A DNA stretch of 6,083 bases. Source: Nitrospirota bacterium (lineage in GTDB: Bacteria; Nitrospirota; 9FT-COMBO-42-15; HDB-SIOI813). The stretch lies in assembly GCA_023248365.1 (NCBI GenBank), contig JAHFER010000108.1:1-6083 (forward strand), given 5' to 3'. Within the stretch, counting starts at the first letter, position 1, and each line of letters begins with the position of its first letter. This document shows positions 1 through 6,083 of this stretch, piece after piece. The position numbers and the translations under genes are program-made. The notes beneath the pieces are model-generated. The model saw nothing but the letters and a program-made list of their open reading frames with translations, had not been told where the DNA came from and did not search any database.

Positions 1-2352
1 TTCTACAAGCCTCCCGTCCTTTGCACGGCAGTATAACTTTTCAAGATCTGACGGGATTTTTCTATCTTCAGGATTGAGCCTCATCCTCACATCATAACGT
101 CTGCCGCGGCTTTCATCCTTGAACCTTGTTACATTAACCTCACCGCTTATAAGGAAGTTAACAGTCTGTGCAACTGTTGTAATATCCACCCCAAGATCTG
201 CTGCCTTGTCCCTGTCAATATATATCCTCACCTCTGGTTTGCCTGTCTCAAGAGAGGTATCCACATCAACAATCCCCGGAAGTTTTGAAAATTCGCTTAT
301 GATACGCTTGCTGTATGTCTGGATTTCTTTTAAATCACGTCCCCTGATTGCATACTGTATTGGAACATTTCTAATCCCGCCGCCAATGAGAGAGACATCC
401 TCGGCAGTTCCTTTTAAGCCCGGAATCTCACTGAATTTCTTCCTCAGGGCTTTCATTATTTCCTGCTGAGTCCTGGTCCTCTCAGATTTGGGCTTAAGGC
501 CGATAAAAATCATCCCCTTGTTGACATCACCGAACGACCCCTGCCCATAAAAGATGGAATTTATCTCAGGAGTTTTGCTGATAATATCTTCTGCCCCGGA
601 AAACAACCGCGCAATCTCATCAACAGAATAGTCTATAGGCGCCTCTAACCTCACCACAAACCTGGACTGGTCTTCGGAAGGGAGAAATTCCTTACCTAAG
701 AATCTTGTAATGAACAGGCTGAAGATAAAGATTGTCAATGCAGAGACAATTACAATCGCCCTGTGATTCATAGCAATTGTAAGCAACTTTCTATATATAT
801 CTTCAATCCATTTATAGACACCCTCAACCTTACCTGATAAACCCTTTAACGTACCGCCTGAACCAGATAACGAGTGGCTTGTTCCTTTCAGATATCTCGA
901 GGACAACATAGGGGTTAGTGTAAAAGATACGAAAAGGGAAACAAGAACAGCAAAGACTACAGTCAACGCAAACTGGAAAAAGAACATACCTATTATGCCC
1001 TTCATAAATGCAACAGGAAGGAATATCACAACAATGGCAAGTGTAGTTGCCATAACTGCCATCCCTATCTCGGCAGTAGCAGATGAGGCTGCCTCCATAG
1101 CACTCATACCCTCTTCAATATGACGCTGGATATTTTCAATAACAATTATCGCATCGTCTATCAGAATACCGACTGATAGTGAAAGCCCAAGCATGGTCAT
1201 GTTGTTAAAGGTAAAACCAAAGGCATGCATGATTGCAAAGGTGGAAATAATTGATGTAGGAATTGCAATGGCGCTGATTATCGTAACTCTTATGCTTCTC
1301 AAAAACAAAAGCACCGCAAGTGAGGCAAATAATCCGCCGTATATAAGATGATGCTGAACCTCGTCTATAGAGCGTTTTATAAAGTTTGACTGGTCAAAGC
1401 TTATATCAAGCTTCATACCGGATGGGAGAAAGTTCCTGACTTTTTCAAGTTCCTTCTTTATCCTGTTCACTACCTCAACCGTATTAGTGCCGGACTGTTT
1501 CTGTATTCCCAGTCCCACGGCAGGTATACCGTTGAATTTTGTAATAGAACGTTTCTCATCCATCCCGTCCTCTACCCTGCCGATATCTCTTAGCCTTATG
1601 GGTGCTCCACTGTAATAACCTACAACCAGATCATTGAAGTCCTGAATATTGGTTAACTCACCTTTGGTTTTTACTGCATACTCTTTTGTGTTTCCTTCAA
1701 TCCGGCCTCCGGGAAGTTCAACATTCTCCATGTTTAAGGTCCTGAAGACATCATGTGCAGTTATATTGTAGGCAGAGAGTTTTCCGGAATCTAACCAGAC
1801 CCTGACCTGACGCAGACGCAGTCCTGCCATGCGTATCGCACCAACGCCGTTTATCTTCTGTAACTGTTCTTTTAAGACTTCATTGGCATAGGTAGAGAGA
1901 TCCCTTATGGATTTCTCTCCAGACAGGGCAATCCACATTACAGGTGTTGCATCCGGGTCCACCTTTTCAATAACAGGCTCATCAATGTCCTGTGGAAGCG
2001 AGCCCCTCACAGCAGAAATCTTTTCCCTCACATCCTGGACTGCAAGATCAATATTTCTATCGAGGTTAAACTCTACAACTACCTGCGATCTACCTTCAGT
2101 ACTCGAAGATGTAATGGACTTAACGCTGTTTATGGTATTAACAGCCTCTTCAATCTTATCCGTAACATCAATATCCATAATCTCAGGGCTTGCACCCCTG
2201 AGCGTGGTGGAGATATTGACAATAGGAAATTCAACCTTTGGAAACAGGTCTACGCCTATGCGCGGGTAGCTCACAACCCCAAGCAGGACAAGACCAAGAA
2301 TGACCATTGTTGCAAAGACGGGTCGTTTAATAGATGTATCAGCGAGCCACAT
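1..2352 (-). CDS. RND efflux transporter, HAE1 family, inner-membrane pump (C-terminus outside window)
   Basis: This is the proton-driven inner-membrane pump of a tripartite efflux system. The frame is open from the ATG at 2352 to the window edge, giving 784 codons; family members are about 1,000-1,050 residues, so roughly the last quarter (second half of the transmembrane domain) is missing. The start MWLADTSIKRPVFATMV is the typical RND opening, with TM1 at about 12-29. A porter segment follows to about 330, then TM2-TM6 at about 336-482, a linker with an amphipathic helix (about 505-527), TM7 at about 532-550, and the second porter segment (554 onward). TM4 has GILIDDAIIVIEN with the Asp pair at 399-400, matching the AcrB proton-relay Asp407/408; this and overall similarity favour HAE1 (drug/hydrophobe) over metal (HME) pumps. 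The start overlaps the adaptor's end by 14 nt, with AAGG just upstream, so translation is probably coupled. The substrate cannot be read from the sequence. Confidence 0.96.
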   Translation of the reverse strand, partial: MWLADTSIKRPVFATMVILGLVLLGVVSYPRIGVDLFPKVEFPIVNISTTLRGASPEIMDIDVTDKIEEAVNTINSVKSITSSSTEGRSQVVVEFNLDRNIDLAVQDVREKISAVRGSLPQDIDEPVIEKVDPDATPVMWIALSGEKSIRDLSTYANEVLKEQLQKINGVGAIRMAGLRLRQVRVWLDSGKLSAYNITAHDVFRTLNMENVELPGGRIEGNTKEYAVKTKGELTNIQDFNDLVVGYYSGAPIRLRDIGRVEDGMDEKRSITKFNGIPAVGLGIQKQSGTNTVEVVNRIKKELEKVRNFLPSGMKLDISFDQSNFIKRSIDEVQHHLIYGGLFASLAVLLFLRSIRVTIISAIAIPTSIISTFAIMHAFGFTFNNMTMLGLSLSVGILIDDAIIVIENIQRHIEEGMSAMEAASSATAEIGMAVMATTLAIVVIFLPVAFMKGIIGMFFFQFALTVVFAVLVSLFVSFTLTPMLSSRYLKGTSHSLSGSGGTLKGLSGKVEGVYKWIEDIYRKLLTIAMNHRAIVIVSALTIFIFSLFITRFLGKEFLPSEDQSRFVVRLEAPIDYSVDEIARLFSGAEDIISKTPEINSIFYGQGSFGDVNKGMIFIGLKPKSERTRTQQEIMKALRKKFSEIPGLKGTAEDVSLIGGGIRNVPIQYAIRGRDLKEIQTYSKRIISEFSKLPGIVDVDTSLETGKPEVRIYIDRDKAADLGVDITTVAQTVNFLISGEVNVTRFKDESRGRRYDVRMRLNPEDRKIPSDLEKLYCRAKDGRLVE

Positions 2353-3436
2353 TTGACCTTACCCTTACCCCCTCAGACAGGTTTTGCTGCCCGACCACAA
2401 CAACCTTTTCTCCTTCTTTTAATCCTTCAACTATCTCCATCAGGTCATCATGCCTGATACCTGCCCTGATAATCTTTTCTTTTGCAACATCCCCATCCAC
2501 AGTGAACACCTTAACCTGTTCTGCTTCATAAAGCAGGGCTGTTACAGGAACAACAATTGTTGCCTTTGGAGAGGCAGTATATAATGTTACCCTTGTAAAA
2601 AGACCCGGTTTTAAGATTCCACCGGAATTAGGAACTACGGCTTCAACACGCAACGTCCTTGTCTTATCATCAACAGACGGATAAATCAGGCTCAATTTCC
2701 CTTTAAATTCCTTATCATGAGATGAATCTACTTTAAACATAACATCCTGGCCTGTTCTAAGTTTTTCTGCATCCCTTTCTGATACTGTGAATGAAAGTTT
2801 TAGCGGATCAGTCTGGATAATAGTGAATAGATTGCTGCCGTTTCTTACATTATCTCCGGATGACACCTTCTTTTCTTTTATAACCCCTGAGATTGGCGCA
2901 TATATTTTCGTCTTAGATAATTTTTGTTTTGTTATATCAAGGAAGGCCTTTGCCTTTTCAACCTCTGCCTCAGACAGCGAGAGCCTTGTTGAAATAGCAT
3001 CAAACTCTTCTTTTGTTATCAGACCATCTTTATTGAGTGCAGACTTACGGCTGTATTCTATTTTTGTGTTAGCAAGGCTTACCTCTGCCTGTTTTAATAT
3101 TGCTTCAGACTGTTTTACAGCAAGCGCATAATCTGTATCATTAACAGTGGCAAGCAGTTTACCTTTTGACACTACAATTCCCTCATCTACTGAAACATTG
3201 GTAAGTATCCCTTCAGCTTCTGAACTGATAGTAACCTCTTCATTAGGGATCAATGTTCCAACAGCCTCTACAAAGGGCCTGAGTGATTTCTTTTCTGCCG
3301 CCTGAGTTATAACATTTATAACCCTCTCCTCAGCCTTCTTACCCGCATCCTTTTTCCCACAGCCTGAGTTTATGAGTAATATTAATAATATTAAGGATAA
3401 GATTGTTAAGCTCCAAATAGAAATGTATTTTTTCAT
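2339..3436 (-). CDS. RND efflux periplasmic adaptor subunit (HlyD/AcrA-like membrane fusion protein)
   Basis: This is the periplasmic bridge between the RND pump and the TolC-like channel. The 365-residue length is normal for the family. Residues 1-25 are a positively charged then strongly hydrophobic export signal ending INSGC, so Cys26 is a likely lipidation site, although Asn at -3 is not the usual Leu/Val/Ile. The two halves of the biotinyl/lipoyl-like domain are about 66-99 and 176-208 (the second with the typical TKIYAPISGVI). Between them an alpha-helical hairpin, about 101-174, is rich in Ala, Glu and Lys. A beta-barrel (about 211-287) and a membrane-proximal domain (about 290-360) follow. 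AGGAG lies at 3451-3447, 10 nt from the ATG. The gene follows the repressor after 150 nt containing hairpin repeats and runs into the pump gene with a 14-nt overlap. It may be transcribed from the upstream promoter; no convincing promoter of its own was seen. Confidence 0.95.
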   Translation of the reverse strand: MKKYISIWSLTILSLILLILLINSGCGKKDAGKKAEERVINVITQAAEKKSLRPFVEAVGTLIPNEEVTISSEAEGILTNVSVDEGIVVSKGKLLATVNDTDYALAVKQSEAILKQAEVSLANTKIEYSRKSALNKDGLITKEEFDAISTRLSLSEAEVEKAKAFLDITKQKLSKTKIYAPISGVIKEKKVSSGDNVRNGSNLFTIIQTDPLKLSFTVSERDAEKLRTGQDVMFKVDSSHDKEFKGKLSLIYPSVDDKTRTLRVEAVVPNSGGILKPGLFTRVTLYTASPKATIVVPVTALLYEAEQVKVFTVDGDVAKEKIIRAGIRHDDLMEIVEGLKEGEKVVVVGQQNLSEGVRVRSNVAR

Positions 3437-3485
3437 TACAACAAATCTCCTGATGCTCTTGCAAAAGTATTAATAAAGCCGATTT

Positions 3486-3564
3486 CGTCATTCCCACGAA
3501 AGTGGGAATCCAGTCTTTTCAATGTGTTAAAAAACTCTGGATTCCCGTTTACACGGGAATGACG
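3486..3564. repeat. Inverted pair of hairpin repeats (REP/dRS3-like)
   Basis: Two 28-nt arms, 3486-3513 and 3537-3564, are inverted copies separated by 23 nt. The ten outer bases at each end of an arm (CGTCATTCCC and GGGAATCCAG) are identical between copies. Each arm folds on its own into an 8-bp stem with a 4-nt loop: 3490-3509 on the plus strand (loop GAAA) and 3560-3541 read on the minus strand (loop GTAA). The central eight bases differ between copies, but the two inner stem pairs are exchanged in a compensating way, so both hairpins stay fully paired. Both fit ATTCCC-N8-GGGAAT, the pattern known for neisserial dRS3 repeats, and similar CGTCATTCCC hairpins are, from memory, dispersed in many genomes. 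The element fills the gap between the repressor and adaptor genes. It could be a mobile or REP-like repeat, an mRNA-stabilising structure or a partial attenuator; the sequence alone does not decide. Confidence 0.85.
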
Positions 3565-3586
3565 ACTTTTGTAAGTACCTTGTCTG

Positions 3587-4183
3587 TTAATCTTTTAAAG
3601 TACCGTTCACAAAAATCTCCACAAACTCCTTAATTATCATTTCTATCTTCTGATGTGATATGCTTTTTCCCTTCACAATCTCTTCTACATTAAAATAGCA
3701 AAACAGCATCCCCAGGAAACCACGGGCAGCAATTTCAGGGGAAAACTTTCTGAGGTTTCCGGCATTCTGCTGTGACTTAAAATACCCTGAAAGGACTTTA
3801 TTGGTCTCATCAATGAATTTACTGAAAACCTCCCTTGTCTTGTCAGGATACACATTCATCTCTGAACTTAAGATTCGGATAAAAGATTTTCTTTCTTTCA
3901 ATGTTTCAAAGAAACGCATTCCAATCTTTTTAAGGGTATTCTCATAATTGATAGAATCTCCTTCAATCTCAGAAATGACTTCTTTAAGTTTTGGCAGGAA
4001 TGTGTAACATTTAAGGACTTCTTCAAAGAGTCTTTCCTTTGAGCCGAAGTGCCTGAACAGGGTAACTTCTGTAATCCCTGCCTCACGGGCTATATCTTTC
4101 GTAGTAGTTCCGAGGTATCCCTTCTCAGAGATTAGCTTCAGAGCAGACTCAAGGATTTTTTTATCTGTAGAGGTTCTTACCAT
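3587..4183 (-). CDS. TetR/AcrR-family transcriptional repressor of the efflux operon
   Basis: This is a 198-residue DNA-binding regulator, of normal length for the family. The N-terminal helix-turn-helix spans about residues 8-55: TTTKDIAREAGITEVTLFRH at 26-45 has the usual pattern (threonines before helix 2, Ala-Gly turn, recognition helix, then FGSKERLF). The remainder, about 60-198, is a helical region expected to bind ligand and dimerise; it is too variable to predict an inducer. The ATG at 4183 sits in ATGGTAA, where the TAA is the stop of the upstream channel gene, giving a 7-nt overlap and probable translational coupling. By position it is the natural candidate to bind the palindrome at 5580-5595, about 60 nt before the channel gene, and so to repress its own operon. 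That target is inferred. Being second in the operon, between channel and adaptor, is less usual than a divergent or first-position regulator. Confidence 0.93.
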   Translation of the reverse strand: MVRTSTDKKILESALKLISEKGYLGTTTKDIAREAGITEVTLFRHFGSKERLFEEVLKCYTFLPKLKEVISEIEGDSINYENTLKKIGMRFFETLKERKSFIRILSSEMNVYPDKTREVFSKFIDETNKVLSGYFKSQQNAGNLRKFSPEIAARGFLGMLFCYFNVEEIVKGKSISHQKIEMIIKEFVEIFVNGTLKD

Positions 4184-5517
4184 TCACTCTTAACCTCATT
4201 TAAAAGAACCCCTGTATTACTTTTTAATGCAATTATGGCAAGCTGAAGGTCAAATGAACTGTTGGCAAGCGATTGCTGGGCTGTTACAAGGACTGAGTTT
4301 GCATCTATAACATCCACATTAGTTGCAAGGCCATAGGTATACTGTTTAAAAACAGTGTTATAATTCTCTTCTGCAAATGACACCTGTTTTTTGTAAAATT
4401 CAATAGAAGAGTTTATTGCCTCAAGATTGTAGTAAGACTCACGTACCTCATTTTCTATATCCTTCCTGATATTAAGTCTCTTAAACTCTGATTCCCTGAA
4501 TTTGCTCTCCGACTCCCTGAGTTCGGCCATCCTCAACCCACCCTCATATAACGGGTAGGAAAGGGTTACCGCAGCAAAGATACTCTCTTTGTTAATAAAA
4601 GCTGGTGCACCAGGGTCCTGGTCCCTGAATGAATAGACACCATCCAGCCTGAGGCTCGGCATGAAACTTCCCTTAGTATACGCAATTTCCTCTCTTGCAA
4701 GCTCCTCTTCTGCCCTGGATTTCAGGAGATCATCCCTTTTGTCAAACGCTACCCTAATCAACTTATCAACATCTTCTGCAGGAAGACCCTTCTGAGGCGG
4801 TTCAATTAATTTGAAATCAGGTGTAATGCCTGCAAGCCTTGCAAGCTTATCCTGTGCAACAAACTGATCCCTCTTAATTCTTGAAAGTTCTGCCTGAATC
4901 CCTGCTAAATCGGCCTCTGCCCGCAGTACAGCGGTCTTTGTGACCTCGCCAACCTCAAAGCGTGCAGATGAAACCCTTTTCCTCTCTTCTGCCCGTTTTA
5001 AATCAGCCTCCTTTATCTCAATCTCTCTTGCGATTTTAAGTGCACTATAGTATGCATTGGCCACCCCCATTATGATATTTTCCTGTACAATGGAAAGACC
5101 TTTTTCTCCTGCCTCCAGCATGTACTTAGCCTGCCTCAGAGCACTCCATTCCCTGCCGCCCCTGTATAATGGGACACCTACTTTTATACTGTAGTTATAA
5201 CTGTGGTCAGGCTGTAGAACTGTGAATGAAGATTTTTTGTCAGTGGAATATTTTGTATAACCTGCATCAGCAGTAACAGTAGGCAGAATATTTGCTACTG
5301 CCTTTTTCTTTGTTTGTTCAAACTGATATAAACCTTCTTCCGCAATCTTAACAGCCTCGTGATTATTTAAGGCAAGCTTATATGCCTCCTGGAGTGTTAA
5401 TGTCCTGTCTTCAGAATATGATATGGATAAGGAAAGTATCAGTAAATAAGAACTTAAAACTGCGACGGCTGATAATTTTTTTAGTGTTTGATAAATTTGG
5501 GGATACTTTTTTTCCAT
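4177..5517 (-). CDS. TolC-family outer-membrane efflux channel
   Basis: This is the outer-membrane exit duct of the tripartite pump, expected to act as a trimer. It is 446 residues long, in the usual range. Residues 1-35 form a signal peptide: a basic n-region (Lys3, Lys4, Lys13, Lys14), a hydrophobic core at about 16-32 and a likely cleavage site SYS/ED at 35/36. The mature protein shows the family's internal duplication: LTLQEAYKLALNNHEAVKIA near the start; VPLYRGG (115-121) matched by YPLYEGG (321-327); and FEVGEVTKTAVLRAEADL (187-204) matched by YTYGLATNVDVIDANSVL (393-410). Long coiled helices fill the rest. There is no Cys in the mature part, so it does not look like a lipoprotein of the OprM type. 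AGGAGG at 5529-5524 is 6 nt from the ATG, a strong ribosome binding site supporting this start. It is the first gene of the operon, behind the promoter/operator at 5580-5622. Confidence 0.95.
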   Translation of the reverse strand: MEKKYPQIYQTLKKLSAVAVLSSYLLILSLSISYSEDRTLTLQEAYKLALNNHEAVKIAEEGLYQFEQTKKKAVANILPTVTADAGYTKYSTDKKSSFTVLQPDHSYNYSIKVGVPLYRGGREWSALRQAKYMLEAGEKGLSIVQENIIMGVANAYYSALKIAREIEIKEADLKRAEERKRVSSARFEVGEVTKTAVLRAEADLAGIQAELSRIKRDQFVAQDKLARLAGITPDFKLIEPPQKGLPAEDVDKLIRVAFDKRDDLLKSRAEEELAREEIAYTKGSFMPSLRLDGVYSFRDQDPGAPAFINKESIFAAVTLSYPLYEGGLRMAELRESESKFRESEFKRLNIRKDIENEVRESYYNLEAINSSIEFYKKQVSFAEENYNTVFKQYTYGLATNVDVIDANSVLVTAQQSLANSSFDLQLAIIALKSNTGVLLNEVKSEW

Positions 5518-5523
5518 ATGCTG

Positions 5524-5529
5524 CCTCCT
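5524..5529 (-). promoter_or_regulatory. Ribosome binding site of the TolC-like gene
   Basis: A perfect AGGAGG (minus strand) sits 6 nt before the ATG at 5517. It fixes the start of the channel gene; no other in-frame ATG lies nearby. Confidence 0.85.
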
Positions 5530-5579
5530 GTTTATGATTTAAACTTTATACTTAGAGGTCACAGTAGATTAATCAAAAT

Positions 5580-5595
5580 GTAAGTAATTGCTTAC
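5580..5595. promoter_or_regulatory. Putative TetR-type operator
   Basis: GTAAGTAATTGCTTAC (plus strand) is a 16-nt palindrome in which seven of eight base pairs of the dyad match; only the sixth position from each end breaks it. Its last two bases lie inside the -10 hexamer and the rest covers the predicted transcription start, the usual place for a repressor site. Size and symmetry suit a dimeric TetR/AcrR protein, and one is encoded in the same operon. That this protein binds here is inference from position and symmetry. Confidence 0.7.
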
Positions 5596-5622
5596 TATAA
5601 TTTCAAATTTTAGTTATGTCAA
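5594..5622 (-). promoter_or_regulatory. Sigma-70-type promoter of the efflux operon
   Basis: On the minus strand a perfect -35 TTGACA (5622-5617) is followed, after exactly 17 nt, by TATAGT (5599-5594), five of six matches to TATAAT. The start point would be near 5587, giving a 5' leader of about 70 nt before the channel ATG. It is the strongest promoter-like sequence in the window and is positioned to drive channel, repressor, adaptor and pump. The operator palindrome overlaps its -10 end and start site. Confidence 0.75.
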
Positions 5623-5645
5623 GCATGAATATGGTTATGTCAAGC
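5613..5645. repeat. Direct repeat of 12 nt at 21-bp spacing, including the -35 element
   Basis: GTTATGTCAAGC (plus strand) occurs at 5613-5624 and again, identically, at 5634-5645. On the minus strand each copy reads GCTTGACATAAC and so holds a TTGACA hexamer. The downstream copy is the -35 of the predicted promoter; no good -10 follows the upstream copy at 16-18 nt. The 21-bp period is two helical turns, so both copies present the same face of the DNA. It could be an activator site, a second -35 or a small local duplication. Confidence 0.65.
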
Positions 5646-5705
5646 CAATTTAGAAATATCCGGTTTCTATGGTACTGAGGGGAATTGGCATTGATGACCT
5701 ATAGC

Positions 5706-5733
5706 TTGTATTAATATTTAAATCCTGTAAAAT
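5706..5733 (+). promoter_or_regulatory. Weak candidate promoter for the ABC-class ATPase gene
   Basis: TTGTAT (5706-5711) and TAAAAT (5728-5733) are 16 nt apart, about 44 nt before the ATG at 5777. The -10 matches the consensus at five of six positions but the -35 at only three, in a region that is AT-rich anyway. It is the best plus-strand candidate seen between the two divergent genes, not a firm call. Confidence 0.25.
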
Positions 5734-5776
5734 TGATAAAACAGGCCATTAAAAAGATTTATCAGAAAGGATTACC

Positions 5777-6083
5777 ATGGATGAAAAGGATTTAATAATT
5801 GCATTAGATAAGATTAATGGAAGAGAATACAAAGAATATAACAATATATTAGGAAGTTACAATTTTACTAATTATAGTGTCGTCTTAGACAGAATCCAGT
5901 GGGATCCCTGGGCGCCGCCATCGCAACTTATTATCAGGGCACCGTTGAGTAAATTAGGGTTTCCTCCTTTCCTCATAAACACCCCAAGTAGAGAGATTCC
6001 ATTCAGAGACTTTATAGGCAGAAGATTCAGGGAAGCAGCGGGAAAGTTTTCAAAAGGAATGCGTGGTCCGGGCAGAGGCGGAA
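5777..6083 (+). CDS. Predicted ATPase of the ABC class, N-terminal fragment (runs off right edge)
   Basis: Only the first 102 codons are present. The start MDEKDLIIALDKINGREYKE, the aromatic stretch GSYNF near 27-31, DRIQWDPWAPPSQLIIRAP (38-56), and the basic segment INTPSREIPFRDFIGRRFRE (67-86) resemble the N-terminal domain of the COG3044-like 'predicted ATPase of the ABC class' family. In that family a Walker-type nucleotide-binding domain follows, which would lie beyond the edge; here the fragment ends in a Gly/Arg-rich stretch typical of the linker before it. It is recognised from memory of the family and no catalytic motif is visible in the window. AAAGGA at 5766-5771 sits 5 nt from the ATG and supports this start; the ATG at 5781 is out of frame. 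The gene is divergent from the efflux operon, and nothing links the two functionally. The cellular role of bacterial members is poorly known. Confidence 0.75.
   Translation, partial: MDEKDLIIALDKINGREYKEYNNILGSYNFTNYSVVLDRIQWDPWAPPSQLIIRAPLSKLGFPPFLINTPSREIPFRDFIGRRFREAAGKFSKGMRGPGRGG

Noticed and set aside
1..2352. Heavy-metal (CzcA-type) RND pump
   Set aside because: The Asp-Asp pair in TM4 (residues 399-400) and its surrounding sequence fit HAE1 pumps; no metal-pump motif is seen in the visible part.
119..3131. Plus-strand open frames at 119-469, 1907-2269, 2334-2531 and 2787-3131
   Set aside because: They lie antisense to the well-supported pump and adaptor genes, have low-complexity Ser/Thr/Leu-rich translations with no family resemblance, and lack convincing ribosome binding sites.
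3437..3480. Separate promoter for the adaptor/pump pair
   Set aside because: AT-rich stretches such as TTTATTAATACT (minus strand) exist, but none has a matching -35 at 16-18 nt.
3537..3564. Rho-independent terminator for the repressor gene
   Set aside because: On the mRNA strand the stem is followed by six intervening bases before the T-run, and the structure is shared with a dispersed-type repeat, so a terminator call is not justified.
3571..3578. Second TetR operator before the adaptor (GTAAGTAC)
   Set aside because: It matches only the left half of the 5580-5595 palindrome; no inverted partner follows and no good promoter is nearby.
3898..4086. Minus-strand 62-codon frame inside the repressor gene
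   Set aside because: It is an alternative frame of the TetR-type gene, whose own frame has a clear helix-turn-helix and family-typical length.
5567..5574. Palindrome GATTAATC in the channel gene's leader
   Set aside because: Eight bases in AT-rich sequence is within chance, and nothing else supports a second operator.
5724..5745. Inverted repeat CCTGT/ACAGG with a 12-nt loop before the ABC-class ATPase
   Set aside because: A 5-bp stem with a long AT-rich loop is expected by chance, and it has no T-run or known operator pattern.

Overview
The window carries most of a tripartite multidrug-type efflux operon of the RND/HAE1 class, read entirely from the minus strand, plus the start of an unrelated gene on the plus strand at the right edge. 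The organism is a Gram-negative (diderm) bacterium, since an outer-membrane channel, a periplasmic adaptor and an RND pump are all encoded. Composition is moderately AT-rich, with frequent AGG and ATA codons and good AGGAGG-type ribosome binding sites. This, with the intergenic repeat type, is compatible with a Nitrospirota- or Deltaproteobacteria-like lineage, but the taxon is a guess.

Layout, in the direction of transcription (right to left): a promoter with a 16-nt near-palindromic operator (5580-5622); a TolC-family outer-membrane channel (5517-4177); a TetR/AcrR-family repressor whose start overlaps the end of the channel gene by 7 nt (4183-3587); a 150-nt gap holding a pair of inverted hairpin repeats (3486-3564); a periplasmic adaptor (3436-2339); and an RND transporter that overlaps the adaptor by 14 nt and runs off the left edge (2352 to 1, 784 residues seen, about 250 expected to be missing). 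On the plus strand, 5777-6083 is the first 102 codons of a protein resembling the 'predicted ATPase of the ABC class' family (COG3044-like).

How the parts work together: the RND pump uses the proton gradient to capture substrates, the adaptor bridges it to the TolC-like channel, and the three span the envelope. The TetR-type protein is the obvious candidate to bind the palindrome that overlaps the -10 element and predicted start site of the only strong promoter seen, which would make the operon self-repressed until a ligand is present. The regulator is the second cistron, not a divergent gene, so repressor and channel would be made together.

The genes themselves are ordinary and no new biological system is evident. 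The parts most worth a second look are non-coding: the hairpin pair between repressor and adaptor, whose two copies differ by compensating changes and both fit the ATTCCC-N8-GGGAAT pattern; the promoter/operator; and a 12-nt direct repeat at exactly 21-bp spacing that duplicates the -35 region.
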